Below are positions 14,613 through 26,900 of a stretch of DNA of 64,000 nucleotides, one piece after another. The notes under the pieces are model-generated. The model did no database searches and had not been told where the DNA came from. It was given only the letters and a program-made list of their open reading frames with translations. The stretch spans positions 8,924,001 through 8,988,000 of the forward strand of contig NC_133027.1 in NCBI RefSeq assembly GCF_048771995.1. The letters are read 5' to 3'. Position numbers and translations under genes: made by a program. How positions within the stretch are numbered: position 1 is the first letter of the stretch; the number at the start of each line of letters is the position of its first letter. This stretch comes from Taeniopygia guttata. Lineage: Eukaryota > Chordata > Aves > Passeriformes > Estrildidae.

Positions 14613-14762
14613 GATTGGTTATATACCAATCATTTTTTCCACAAAAAAGCTTTCAATTAACCCCCCAGTGACTGGGAGGTGGAATTTCCAGATTAGTGTT
14701 GGAGAATTCCACCTCCTATCACCGGGGGTTTAATTGAAAACTTTACTGAGAAAAAATAAATG
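14613..14762. repeat. Long inverted repeat (hairpin-forming), preceded by a small palindrome
   Basis: The arms at about 14631-14689 and 14702-14762 are reverse complements with only a few mismatches. In the core (14651-14686 against the complement of about 14704-14738) I count about four substitutions and one indel. The loop is about 12 nt. Immediately upstream, 14613-14631 is a separate palindrome with 7-bp arms (gattggt/accaatc) around a TATAT centre. It could be a MITE-like element, an ancient palindromic repeat, or a hairpin transcript precursor. I cannot name the family. Confidence 0.75.
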
Positions 14763-17700
14763 GTGCAAATACATCAGTAAAATAACCTAAAATTCAAGGG
14801 ACTCTGTTAATTTCTGTCCATTTAAAGGAAAGACAAAAAAAAAAAAGTAGGAATATTGAACAAGTAATAAACAATATTCATACAGCAAAATCAAGATTAA
14901 AAGGAAACTTGTAAAGTGGCCCTACAAAGTCACAAAATGCAGGAAAACTTAACTTTAATTTAAGTTACCATATACTAAAAGCAAGCAAGAGAAATTAGCC
15001 TGTGTTAGAAACTGTTTCAGAATCAGGTGATTTGCTTCAGATTCAGAAACATAAATTACATTTTAATAATCTCTCTCCCAGTATGAAGCCTCTATGCAAT
15101 TTGATATGTAGGGGTTTTTAAGTAGGTGCTTTCTTTGCATAACAAGAAGCTGCAATAAATTAAGTGGAGCCTAGGAAATCTTATAATGAAAATGTGTAAG
15201 GAAAGAAAAGGTGCAACCTAAATATACTAGTGCAAATATATATATATTTGTTAATAATGAGAAATATCCAATGTGAATGAATGCATCTATGTGCAATAAA
15301 CCTGTCTGAAAATTATATCTTTGGTATTGCTCAAATACATATTTTTCTTGCATTAAGTATAACAGACTTTGACCTGCAAATTATTATAAGGATTAAGATA
15401 TGCATCAGCAGAGAGATTTATGTCTAGTGTTGACAAATTATTCATTAAAGTTTTATGCTACAGGCCCAGAGAGAGTATTAAATAAGAATATTATGGCAGT
15501 TCTTATAAGTGTATTCATCTTGACTAAGAAGAGGTCGTGATAAAGTTTAGGACTGTTTACTTACAAAGCTTCTTTAATTAGGAAAAATAGAAATAAATGT
15601 TCTTCATTTGGCTTCTTTCACTGATTTCATCTTTATTACTTCTCTCTCCCAATATTCTGAAAGATCAACATCAATAAAAGTAAATCTATTACATGCAATT
15701 TGACAAATCATTTGCCTAATGATTACTAAATATAGAGAAAATATAAAATTTCCTTCTGAAATTAACAGCACTCTTTTCCTTGTGAAAATAAGCAGACACA
15801 GCTTTGTATCTGAAGTGATCATTAGTGAATAAGCAAGGTAATTATCTCTGAAAGGAGCTACTTTCAGTGAAACAACCATATATTTCTACTGTAAAACACA
15901 GCACTTTGTGTTCTATTTTGCCATACATTATACTTTTCTGCTGTCAGGTGAAAATTCAATGAATGGCTATTTGATTACTTTGGAAACATTTGAATTGATT
16001 TTTATTACCCGATTTTGTACATCTATAAGGAAGATATATGACCCCTTGTCTTGGAAGAACTGAACAACTTCTCTCTCTGATGGAACATGTAACAGGCAGG
16101 AAGAAGAGGGAGAAAACCACATTACCAGTGGGAAAAAATGCTGCTGAATTTGGTGGAAAGGAGAACAATATAATTTTTAAGAAAACATTTCTTCTCTACT
16201 AATGTGGCACCTTGCAAGGGTCCAGAGGAACAGAAGTTCCTTTAATAATCACTGAATACCTCAAAATCTCTGTAAATACTAATATTTGCAGTACATTAAT
16301 TATTTATAGCAATTCTTTTCACAAGCCTTAGTGTGAAAATAAACTGTAAAAATCAAGACTTGATTATTTTTTAACTGAATGTTGATCATCTTAACTGAGA
16401 CTTTCATCCAGTGGCACTCTTTGTGTTGGTAAAAGCTCACAAACAACTTGTTTGAACATAAAGTGGGGAAGGCAAGTCTTTATAAGCACACCCAAAGAAT
16501 AAACATCCCTGAGTTGCACTCTGCTTTCTGCCCTAGCTTTCACCCACCAAGATATAGACTTTATTACCTGTACAATTTAGTGTGAAACCAGAAATGGAAT
16601 ATTAGAATTTCTTCTGAAGGGTTACATTGGGAGGGAAGAATGTCCTCAGCATAGAGAACTTCTTTTTTTCCCAGTAGCATCATGGATTTCATTCTACTAC
16701 ATAACCAGCCTGTACAGGCACTTTAACAACTCTCACAGGTGATTGCCTACAAAAACTAGTACAATGTAATTTGCAATATGCTGTTGTGAGTGGCCCCACA
16801 ATTTGTTGAATGATTTAGGAAAAAAAAAAAAAGTGACTGCAGTTTTTATCACTGTTTTTCATTTAAGGGTAGGTGCTCTGTGCTTTGTGGTTTTTTTGTT
16901 GGGTTTTGTGTGGTGAATTTTGCTTTGTTTTTTTCCTGAGCCTTTGTATTGCCTTTATATTATGTGTTTTAGACTTTATCACTCACTGCCCTATGCTTCA
17001 GTGTGACATGTTGCACAAGGGAAGACTAAATGTCACCACATGCATTAAAAAGATGGCATCTCCTCTTTATTTTTCTTTCGACATTAACAGTGAACAAAGA
17101 AAAAAAAATCAAGGAATAAAAAAGGCTTTTATCATATGTCTGTAGGAAAAAATTATAAACTTAGTCTTCTAACTACATAGGAATATGTGTTTTCTTGATC
17201 CATTCTGTTTTAGAAGGAAAAAAACCCCTTTGTCCAAGTATTTTCTCCTCTTGTAAACACTTGAAAGAGTTGCAAAAGAAACTCTGAAGTGATCAAAATC
17301 AGGTATCTAAGACCTCATTCTACAGCTGTTTGAAAGCATTAGTGGATATATTAGTAAAACTGATCAACTGAGCCCACTTATTTTCTCCAGCTTTACTGTA
17401 ATGGAGAAGTTGAACAATCAGAGATACCCAGTATGGGGATGCAAAACTCATATTCTGGTGTAAAACTAAGCTTCAGCAAAGGAAATTTATGCACTTCTAT
17501 GTGTTCAGAATATATGGCATGCAAGTCCCATACATGTCACATGGTTCAAACCCTAGTATTCTTCCCACACTAACATTTGAAAATGTTCCTGTTGTGCCAA
17601 AGATGTTCTAGCACTGAGCATATTAATTATTCATTTTGCATTATCTGTCATACAGTCTAATTCTAGCTATCAGAATTGCTATCTATATTTGTATGTACAT

Positions 17701-20295
17701 TCTTATTTCTGCTTTTTTATTCCATCATTTCTTACATTCTAATCTACTCTTTTGACCTTCCTTCCTCCATTTGCATATATAATCCTTCTCATATTTTTTA
17801 TTTTAAATCAATTCCTATAATCCATTACTGTGTAATAGCACTTGTCATCAATAGAAACGAAATCCCCAACACATTGAAAGAAAGAGAATTGTCAGGTGCT
17901 GGTTTCTAGTAGCAAGTTGTAATAGAAGCAGTGGGGAATCCTATTTGCATTTAAAAAATCCATATTTGATGCAAACTGATGCAACTTTCACAATGGGCAT
18001 AAAATTTTCCTCTACCCTTACACCATGGGCACAAAGCAGATAATACTGTATGACAGTGCTACAGAATTATTTTTCATGAGCTTTAGTTTGAGATCTATAA
18101 TAAAAGTAGAAGTGTCTCGATAATTAACAAGACTGGATCCAAGCCTCTCACTCTCACAGTGTAATATTAGAAATTAAGTATAATGCTACAAATCCTGATC
18201 ACAGAAAAAAAGTCCAACATTTGGGGAGAAGAGTGAAATGCTTCATTGTGAAAGAAAAAGAATACTTTCAATGAAGTTTGACTAAAATACCTAAGAGTAA
18301 ACAAAAACGTATATTTGAAATAAATGCTGTTAGACCTGACAAATCAAGTCCTTATGTCATTCATGGATCCAGGTATTTTTTTAGCTTCTGTATGACTGAC
18401 AAGTGGCAGAATCTGATAGTCCAGGTATAACTGAGTAACAAATATATTAAAGTATAAATAGGGTGTGTGACTGAGTCTGAAATGACTAGATTTATCAGCA
18501 CACACTTCAGCACTCCTCAACCAGACTAAAAATGGTGATCTAAAAAATTCAAGTTTCTCAACTCCATGTCAGCAAAGCACTAAGATTTTCTGGCAGTACT
18601 CATGGTGTGATTCCCGTATCTTTGCATATGGTTAAAGAAGACAGGTTTCCCCACTGAATGCATCAGCAGAAAAACAAGTGATTTCATTAAGCTCTGGCTG
18701 AATTTCACTGGGTGTTTTTCAAAAGCAATATATTCCTTATAAGCATTTTGGTCTTGCTGAATCAGCTCATTCTGGGAAGAAAAAACTCCTAAACAACTTT
18801 AATCTGTACCCAATAGATATTTCACCTTGAGGATTTGTCAAGTTAATAGAGCCTACCCACTTAGAGAGAGGAAGGAGGCCTTTCTAATTGGTGCCTAACA
18901 GCTTACACTTAAGGGTCATTAAGACGAAATACTGGAGATAACAGTCTTAATGGCTCCAGTCCACTCTCATGGGGGAGCACTCAAGATAGCCTGAACAAAG
19001 GGAACAAAACTGAAAGACCCAAAGACACAGCAGGATCTGGGCTGGCTGTGAGGCTAAGAGGATGAAGATTGATTTAGTTCTGCCCCAGTAACTTAAGAGA
19101 AGAATTTATCTCATTTGACTTGTAGTGAAACATAAGATTGGGTGTGAATAATTTCTAGATAGATGGAGATGTAGAATATAAAAGTTATGCAGCATTGTTT
19201 TAAAATATGTGTTTTCTGATGTATGTCAAAAAATCCTAAATAGAATTGTTTGGTTTTGGGCAAGAAGTTGGCCAAACCTACCGGCTGAAGTTTCTGAATG
19301 TAATAAAGGACAGCTGCTTAAAACTCATTTAGTCGAACCCACAAAGTGAAAAGCATTTAAAAAGAAAGATATGATCCCATCCGAGAGCTGCACTTTCCAA
19401 GCTGCAACAAGAAAAGCCAAAGATGGTTTCCCCTGCTGAACTCCCAGACCCCACTTGTACATCAGACACTGACGTTCAGCTCCAGAGCTGTCTCATGGCT
19501 GTAATATGAAATACAAGAACCCCAGTAACTAAGGCACATCAGCTGTGCAGACATCATGCCCACTGGAGACCACAGTTGTGCTCATCACCCAAGCAGTGCA
19601 GAGGTTCAGCTCACCCTGTCTTGAGATGGGTTGTTTCTCATAACTCTTCTCTGTAAATACCCAAGACAACTATAAAAAAAGGTGAGGCTGAAAGGTCAAA
19701 CAATTAGCTTTCTTATTTGTGAAGAAATAGCTTTTCTAAGCTTATTAATGGAAAAATACAGGATGAGATCGCCAGTTACTATAAATCAGTATAACTCGGC
19801 TGATTTCAGAAGGGCTGTGCTGTCTTATACAGAGATTACATTGTCTCTAATCTTAAATAATAATAAAAATATTACACTGAAATAATCTTGTTACATTTGG
19901 TGAAATACATGCTGAAATGCCATATGCATGTTTTCCTAAGGAAATTTAATTCAATTTTCATACATCTTCCTGTTTTCTTAAGTTATTTGTCTTCTGTAAA
20001 ATGCCTGCCTATTTCAGTTCACCTGATAGATGGTCCTCACTGAACAGTTTTCAAATATTGCTGAGCTCAGAAAAGTTCAGCTTATCTGTTTCCTTCTCTG
20101 ATACAAGACTTTCATTCAGTAGATCCCATAATGAGCCTAAAACCTTGTGCTTGCTAAAGCCTGCCAATTACAAAGACATCCTGCAAAAGATTTTGAGGTT
20201 CAAAAACTGTGATTAATTTTCCCTGTTCCCTTCTTCTGGTGTATGACCTGCTCTGGTAAATAGTTTATCTATCAGTCAAGTATGTTAAATTATGA
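14763..20295. other. AT-rich non-genic DNA
   Basis: No supported gene. Short TA run at 15237-15248. T/G-rich low-complexity sequence lies near 16885-16940. The two patches at about 18860-19090 and 19255-19660 are clearly less AT-rich than their surroundings and may be decayed mobile elements, but no diagnostic ends are visible. Confidence 0.55.
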
Positions 20296-20844
20296 GGAGA
20301 TTCTCCCCCTCTCTGCTCTTGGGAGGCCCTACCTGGAGCACTGACTTCATCTTGGGGACCCTTAGCACAAGGAAGGAATGGATCTTTTAAAGCAGGCCCA
20401 GAGGATGGTCACTAGGTGTTCAAAGGGATGGAACATGTCTCCAATGAAGAGTAAAGGGGTTTGGAATTCAGTCAGCAGAAGGGAATGCTCAGGGAGATCT
20501 TATTGCAAACTTTTATCATATGAAATTAGTTTATAAGATGGAGAGACTTTTTACCAGGGTCTGTAGTGGCAGGACAAGCCATAAAACTCTTAAAGTGAAT
20601 GAGGGTAGATTTAGATTAGACATAAGGGAAATATATTTTACAATAAGGGTGGTGATGCACTAGAACAATTTGCAAGAGAAGCTGTGGATGCCCCATCCCT
20701 GGAAGTGTTCCAGGTCAGGTTGGATGGGGCTCGGAGCAACCTGGTCTAGTTAAAGCTGCCCATACCCAGGGGAATTTGGGTCAGACTAGATATTTTTTGA
20801 AAGTTCCCTTTCAACACAAGCCATTCTGATTCTACAATTCTATA
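20296..20844 (+). repeat. CR1 LINE fragment, about 550 bp, 3'-complete
   Basis: In sense orientation it has the CR1 order: 'ggaggccctacctggagcac', 'cccagaggatggtcactagg', 'ctgtggatgccccatccctg', 'ttggatggggctcggagcaa', then a terminal 'gattctacaattctat'. It is 5'-truncated, with no reverse transcriptase coding frame left; only the noncoding 3' part is represented. Confidence 0.9.
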
Positions 20845-23800
20845 TCTCTCTTTGCAAAACAGCATACTTGAGTTATAGCAAAAATACTGTAATGACAAAA
20901 AAACTCAAAAAATAACAACAAAAAACCCCAACACATTTCACAATCAGTCCTGACATTTTGTAGAGTGCAGCTACTTCTAACACTGCAGCACTGAGGGGTT
21001 TTGGCTCACAGCTGGAAGCACTATAAAACTTTCATCCCTTAGGAATGTGCAAATTAAAAGTGATATATAACATTTACCATTGGTTACTATGGACTTAACC
21101 AGAGATGTTAGTACATTAACCATATTCCCAACAGATCCATGTAATACTTCAGCCAGCATTCTGCAACTGAAAGAAGAGCATTTCCTAATGGCAAAGGATA
21201 ATATTTAGTTTTAATTACATATCCTCTCTTAAGTATATGGCTTTTTGGAGATTAATCATGTGTAGAGTGTGATTATGGCTACATTTCATAATCAAGACTT
21301 GTTTAAAAAAATCATCTAAACAGAATTTTGTGCTAAGGTTATTCTTGACATCAGAACAAGGAAATCTAAGCAAAGATGTTATAGCAAATTGAAGCATAAA
21401 TTTAAGGAAGGCTATTTTGCTTTCACCTTCATAACAGTTAAACAAAATAATTTCTCAGGGTAACTCAAATGCCAAAGTCCTTTGTAGTATTCAACCTCCT
21501 ATGTTTCAAGTCTGGGGCTTCACTTTTCACAGCATGCTTACAATTTTCGTCACATAAATCACAGAAAATGAAAATGGATAATATGCACAAGCAGTTCCTT
21601 ATGACATTTCCAGCACACAGTCTTCATTATGTTTCTTCATTTTAAATAAAAATTAACTATGCTTAGAGCCGAGCAATGATGCCAATACATTATGTATATA
21701 AAACCAGGACTAATCTTTCAAGCACATGCATCTATTTTGGACTGCATTAACTATCTGCAAAGAGACAGGATGATGACATTACTACAAAACTGGTTTTTTC
21801 TTTGTTGCTGCTATATGCCAGGGAAAATAGCTAAGCATATAATGATGTTAGAGGAATGACTTTCCAAACATCTATGCTCTTTACTTTTTATTTTGTAGAT
21901 TATGAAGAGTGTTTCAATTTTCTTCTATTTCACTTGTTTTTTCTGTTTAGAACTAGAAAAGTCACAAAATAAATGTTTTGCTTAAAAATAGTCACATAGT
22001 CTAGCCTAAAAAATGAGAGAGGTTTTAAAGGAAAGCATTTGAATGAAATTTTTTTATTATCCCTCTCACCGCTAGGAGGCTCAAAACCCCCCATCGCTCT
22101 TTGTTTTTTTCTCTGAAAACAAACCCAGACATTCTGTTTGGGGAATGTTGACATTATTTGTACACCCTTCTTTTTAAAAAACTCACTTCAATTTCTCTTT
22201 ACCTGCGTCCTTCTCTTGCAATTTGTATTGTTTATTTCACTTTCTCTAATTTTGACTAAAAACCTTAATAGGGACATTCCACAGAAATAGGCACATTCCT
22301 TTGAAAAGATGCTGATATGAAGAATTATGATTTTAGTAGAATGATACCAACAATTTTTTGACTGAATTTACTTTGAAGTCCCTCACTGTTGCCAAAGTGT
22401 CTTTGATCCTGAAAGATCTTCATCTATGGATTTCACAGAAGAACTGGAAAACAGACATATTATCATCCAGAAAAGGACCTTGTCCTACTCACAGAATAGA
22501 CATCTTTTTTCTCAAATCATTGTGTAGACTTTCTAAAACCAAAAGGAGACTAGTCCAAGGAAGCAGGCAGATTTCATGCAAGATTCATTTGAAGGATTCA
22601 GCTATATAAGGTGAAAGATTTTTTCCCCCTTAAAATTATTGGTTTATCTTCATTGACTATCAACAGAGTATAAAAGGGTAACTTAGACCATCAGATTTTC
22701 TGTTGATATTTCCTGTCCCGAGTCAAAATGTCTTGATTAATGGCCATGCAAATGTATGTGACTACTGTTACAGGATGCAGAGTTCCAAACTCTTACTTAA
22801 GACAAAATAACTAAGACTGTAAGATAGATAATAAATGTATATATGTGAGCATAGTTACTTTATAAGAATATACATATTTACACATATATTAATCTCATTT
22901 ACATACAGTCTTACTTCATCTGTGAAATGACTTTAGTATCATGCTAATTCTGCCCCTCTAAGAATTAGAAGTGATTTTTAATGTCGCAAATAAGTATTCA
23001 AGGATAATAATACAAGTATGTTAAATGAAATGTCAAATAACTTACAAAAAGCTCTTAAAATTAATAAATATGTATGAGATAAATTAGTCTGGTTGTCAAG
23101 TACTCCATGTAGTGATACAAAAGATTTACTATTTTTTCAGTTGGATTCTCTTGCCACCTAAATTCAAACAAAATTCACTGGTTCAATCACTGGTTCAAAC
23201 TGGTTCAATTCAAACAAAATTCACTGGTTTTGCAGCATGGTTCCCAGGAAAGGTATATTTTCCTCAAAAGGAGATTGTAATGTCACAGATATGAATATCA
23301 CCTACTGCAGCCTATTGCACATTTAATTCTTGCTCAGCTCTGCCACTCATGTGGCCTATGGTCAGCAGCTAAAGGAGAGACACCAGTAAGAGATTCAGAT
23401 TACTTATTACAGGTTCCTGGAACAGGTGTTATTTCACTTAAGCAGCAGTAAAAACTCCTTTCTAGCTTAGGAAACCTGGGAACTACATGTAGTCAGATAA
23501 TAGTGCTAGTCACCACTTGGACATTATGAGAAAACTGCTTGCACAGGAAGTTTTTCAAGTAGGAACTTGAGTGAACTCCAGTTGGTTTCAATTTAAAACT
23601 CCATAAAAATGGGAACAATGGTATTTAAAACATTTACTTCTAGGGTATTGAAATTTTAATTTATCAAGTGTTCTGTGATCTTTGGTTAACTGCAAGATTC
23701 AAAGTGTTATATAGCTCATTATTTTAATGAAAAATCTCATGTAGGTATGAGAGATGTTACTCTTAATAAAAGAGGAAATGGACTACTGTACTATGAGAAC

Positions 23801-24079
23801 ATATGCTGAGGTGTGGAGTTGGATTAGACTGTAAGAAACATTCAATGGGAAAAATATGTATTTTATAAGGTAAATCAGAAGCATTGATAGTTTTCTTGAA
23901 GATTATAACCATATGTTCACTTCAAAGGTTAAAATGCTGGTGACAGTATTTCTGTATACAAAATATCAATAAAAAATTCATGGCATAGATCTTTGCTTAA
24001 CTAATTTGAATACTTAATGTCTCCACCTTCAATATAGCACAAAAATACAGCAGATAATTTCCCCACTATTTTTTTCTTT
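20845..24079. other. AT-rich non-genic DNA
   Basis: No supported gene. It includes a small A/C-rich run near 20899-20930 and a local direct duplication at 23161-23229. Confidence 0.55.
23161..23229. repeat. Local direct repeat, 23-bp units with a 46-bp period
   Basis: The 23 bases at 23161-23183 recur identically at 23207-23229. The spacer between them contains further copies of 'actggttcaa'. Confidence 0.85.
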
Positions 24080-24935
24080 CATAGAAACATAAAGTGGCTT
24101 GACTTGGAAGGGGAACTGGTATAGGTCTTACACTCCCTTCCATGGGCACCTCTCCCTAGGCCAGGTTGCTCCCAGCCCCATCCAGCTCAGCCTTGGACAC
24201 TGCCAGGGATGGGGCACTCACCGTCTCTCCGAGCAACCTGTGCCAGAGCTTCACAACCTCACAGCAAAGAATTACTTTCTAGCATCTAATCTTAACCTGA
24301 CCTCCTTCCATTTGAAGCCATTGTCCCTTGGTTTATCACTCCAGGACCTGGTAAAAAATCTGTCACCATCTTTCATGTAAGCAGCATTTATGTATCTTTA
24401 GCATGAAATAAAGTGTCTGAGCTTTCTCGTCTACAAGCCAGATAATTTCAGCTCTCTCAGCCTTTCTTCACAGGGAGCATATTCCATTGCTTTGAACATT
24501 TTCATAGCCCTCCCCTGGACCTGCATTAAAAGTTCTGTATCTTTCTTGTACTTAGAATCCCAGAGCTAAATTAAATACTCCAACTGAGACCTCACGAGAG
24601 CAGAGTAGAGGGTAATCATCTCCCTTGACCTGCTGGCTGCATTTCTTTTCATGCAGCCCAGGATACAGTTGGCTTTCTGGACTGTGAACACATGTTTCTA
24701 GATCACACTTCCTTTTTCATTCACCACTATTCCCAAACTTTTCTTGTTGGGGCTGTGTGGAATCCATTCATCACCCACTGATAGGGGTGTTTTCCCTAAC
24801 TCATGTGCAGGACCTTGCACCTGGCCTTGATGAATTTCAAGAGGTTCACATGGTCCCACTTCTCAAGCCTTATTAAGTTCTTTGAAGATGACTTACTACA
24901 CAGCTTGGGGTCTTCTCCTCCTCATATATGAAGTG
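24080..24935 (-). repeat. CR1 LINE fragment, about 850 bp, 3'-complete
   Basis: On the minus strand it is a CR1 3' region. The + strand shows 'catagaaacataaagtggct', then 'caggttgctcccagccccat', 'gcctttcttcacagggagca', 'gagacctcacgagagcagag' and 'gcaccttgcacctgg' style blocks in the usual order, fading around 'cacagcttggggtc'. It is degraded and non-coding. A second CR1 copy follows immediately. Confidence 0.85.
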
Positions 24936-24989
24936 TTCTGTGCTGCTAACTCTACTGGCCCTTCACTGCATCATTCCTAGTTTGAAGTG

Positions 24990-25445
24990 GCTTTGCTGTG
25001 GGGGGGAGGACAAGATGAGTTATGGTGGCCTCCAAAGTGAACTCACAGGTGGCAGACACCAAAGAATTATCACTTCCTTCAGTCTTCTGGTTAATACAGT
25101 TTAGTGTGGGGCTGTCAACCATAGGGGTATTCTGCGCACTTCTTGTCCATCATGACCTACTCCAGGTCCTTTTCCAGAGCTGCTTTCCGACATGGGAACT
25201 TGCACTGGTGCATGGGTTTATTCCATCCCAGGTGAAGGAGTCTCTGTTTGTCCATGCTGGGCTTCATGATATTTCTATAAAGCCAATTATACAATCTGTT
25301 GAGAGGCTCTGCCTCTCCCATCCACAGCTTCACTCCAACATATTGTCACACTTGAAATTTCTGAGGGTGGATTCCATCTTGTCATCCTGCTGATTAATAA
25401 TTATATTAGACAGTATCTGTCTTGGTATTGACACCTCAGCGCTAA
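24990..25445 (-). repeat. Second, older CR1 LINE fragment
   Basis: The + strand blocks 'cactggtgcatgggtttatt', 'gtccatgctgggcttcatga' and 'aatttctgagggtggattcc', ending near 'ttggtattgacacctcagcg', fit the internal 3' noncoding region of CR1 read on the minus strand. They overlap consensus positions already present in the 24080-24935 copy, so this is a separate insertion or duplicate. A 123-codon open frame at 25022-25393 lies wholly inside it, antisense to the element, and is not a gene. Confidence 0.65.
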
Positions 25446-26334
25446 AAAAACCTTGCTGGTTGAAATTGAAATTGCTGATCACTGCTCTGGTGCATTTTAT
25501 TCACTTTTGTTTTTCATTTCTTATTCATGTAACCACAGACTCCTGTGGGTTTATATTTTTTCATATAAAAAGAAGGACATTTATATTAAATATAGGTGAA
25601 ATGAGAATATTTTGGAGACAATGAATCCAAATACTATATAATTTTGTCTCTGGATTTTGACATGCAAGTACCCAAATTATGGATAAAATCTTTTGTGTAC
25701 AACATTGTGTCTAAGCTGATGATAAAAAAAAAGCCAATTCAATGGCATAAGAAATACTATTCTCAGTTTCCTGGAAAAATGTGGTTAATTTATCATTTAA
25801 AAAGTAGAAAAATATCATAATACTATTCCAAAATATATCAGAATGATTTCAAATTTCTTTGCCTTTTGTTCTATCTACAGCAATGCAAAAATTGCATGAA
25901 ACATTTTTGCCATGATATAATCACATATAAGACAGTTGTTAATGATTATTGCTAGTTTAGCATGCCATAGCTCTGATCTTATATTTAAAGTGTGCTCTAT
26001 GAATTACGGACTTTTTAATGATCTAAAAGTAGGATGGACTAGAATTGCCAAATTATGCCAGCTGAGACAATAGTAATTTTCCTCTCTCTTTTTGCTGTTA
26101 TAGGGACCTTTTCAACATGGGATTTAAATAAACCTCAAAAATCCAGTTTTCTGGATCAACAAAAGTTTGTGACAGTACCTCAGAAAATTTTCTGTGAACT
26201 GAGACATAGTAACAGAAAAAAAATCAAATAAGGTGGGTATTGATTCTTGGTGATGGATTGCAAATGTCTGGTCAGAGTGAAAGGGAGGGAAGGAGTTATA
26301 TATACTTTTGTCCCATGATATGCAAGTCACAAGA

Positions 26335-26386
26335 AAAGTCACTTCAGTACTTAATCCTAAAAAGTCACTTCCGTACTTAATCTTTC
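26335..26386. repeat. 26-bp tandem duplication
   Basis: 26335-26360 and 26361-26386 are nearly identical ('aaaagtcacttc' + a/c + 'gtacttaatc'), differing at about two or three bases. It is a recent slippage or duplication event. Confidence 0.85.
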
Positions 26387-26839
26387 TCCTAACTGAGCAA
26401 ACTCTCCATGCTCTCACAACACAGAAAAAAAAGGGAGAAAAATAATCATTTGCCCTATCAAGTGCAGAAGAGAAAACCCATTTCTTTAAAGAGTGACATG
26501 TTTTAGTATATATGTACATTAGTGTAAAATTTGAAAGTATTTGAAGAGATAATTATCAGAGAGAAAAAAAGATGCATCTCTGCAGACCCGTAAACAGTGA
26601 CATTTTTACCCAGGATTTTGTCCTGGGTGTTCATTTGCATCCTAAATCTTTGTCGGTATAATCTTGTAGCTCTTTTCAAATTGCAATATTTATGCACAAA
26701 ACTTATCTCATTTAAATTAAGATTTCCCTTCCAAGCAAGTTCATCTCAACATGCATGAGAGTTACAGAATAAGCTCATACAGATTCCAAAGCATTCAAGA
26801 TTGTGTGAAGAGATAACTGGATGAAATTTTGCATTAAAC

Positions 26840-26900
26840 AGGATCACAGGCTGGATGATCTAACGGTCCCTTCTGGCCATAAAAGCAATGAATCTATGAG
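26840..26900 (+). repeat. CR1-family 3' tail fragment
   Basis: 'ggctggatgatctaacggtc', 'ccttctggccat' and 'atgaatctatgag' follow the order of a CR1 3' terminus. The wording resembles older CR1 subfamilies. It is very short. Confidence 0.65.

Noticed and set aside
25022..25393. 123-codon open frame
   Set aside because: Entirely within an antisense CR1 noncoding fragment.
26124..26519. 131-codon minus-strand frame
   Set aside because: No domain or splice context; it runs across the 26-bp duplication and AT-rich DNA.
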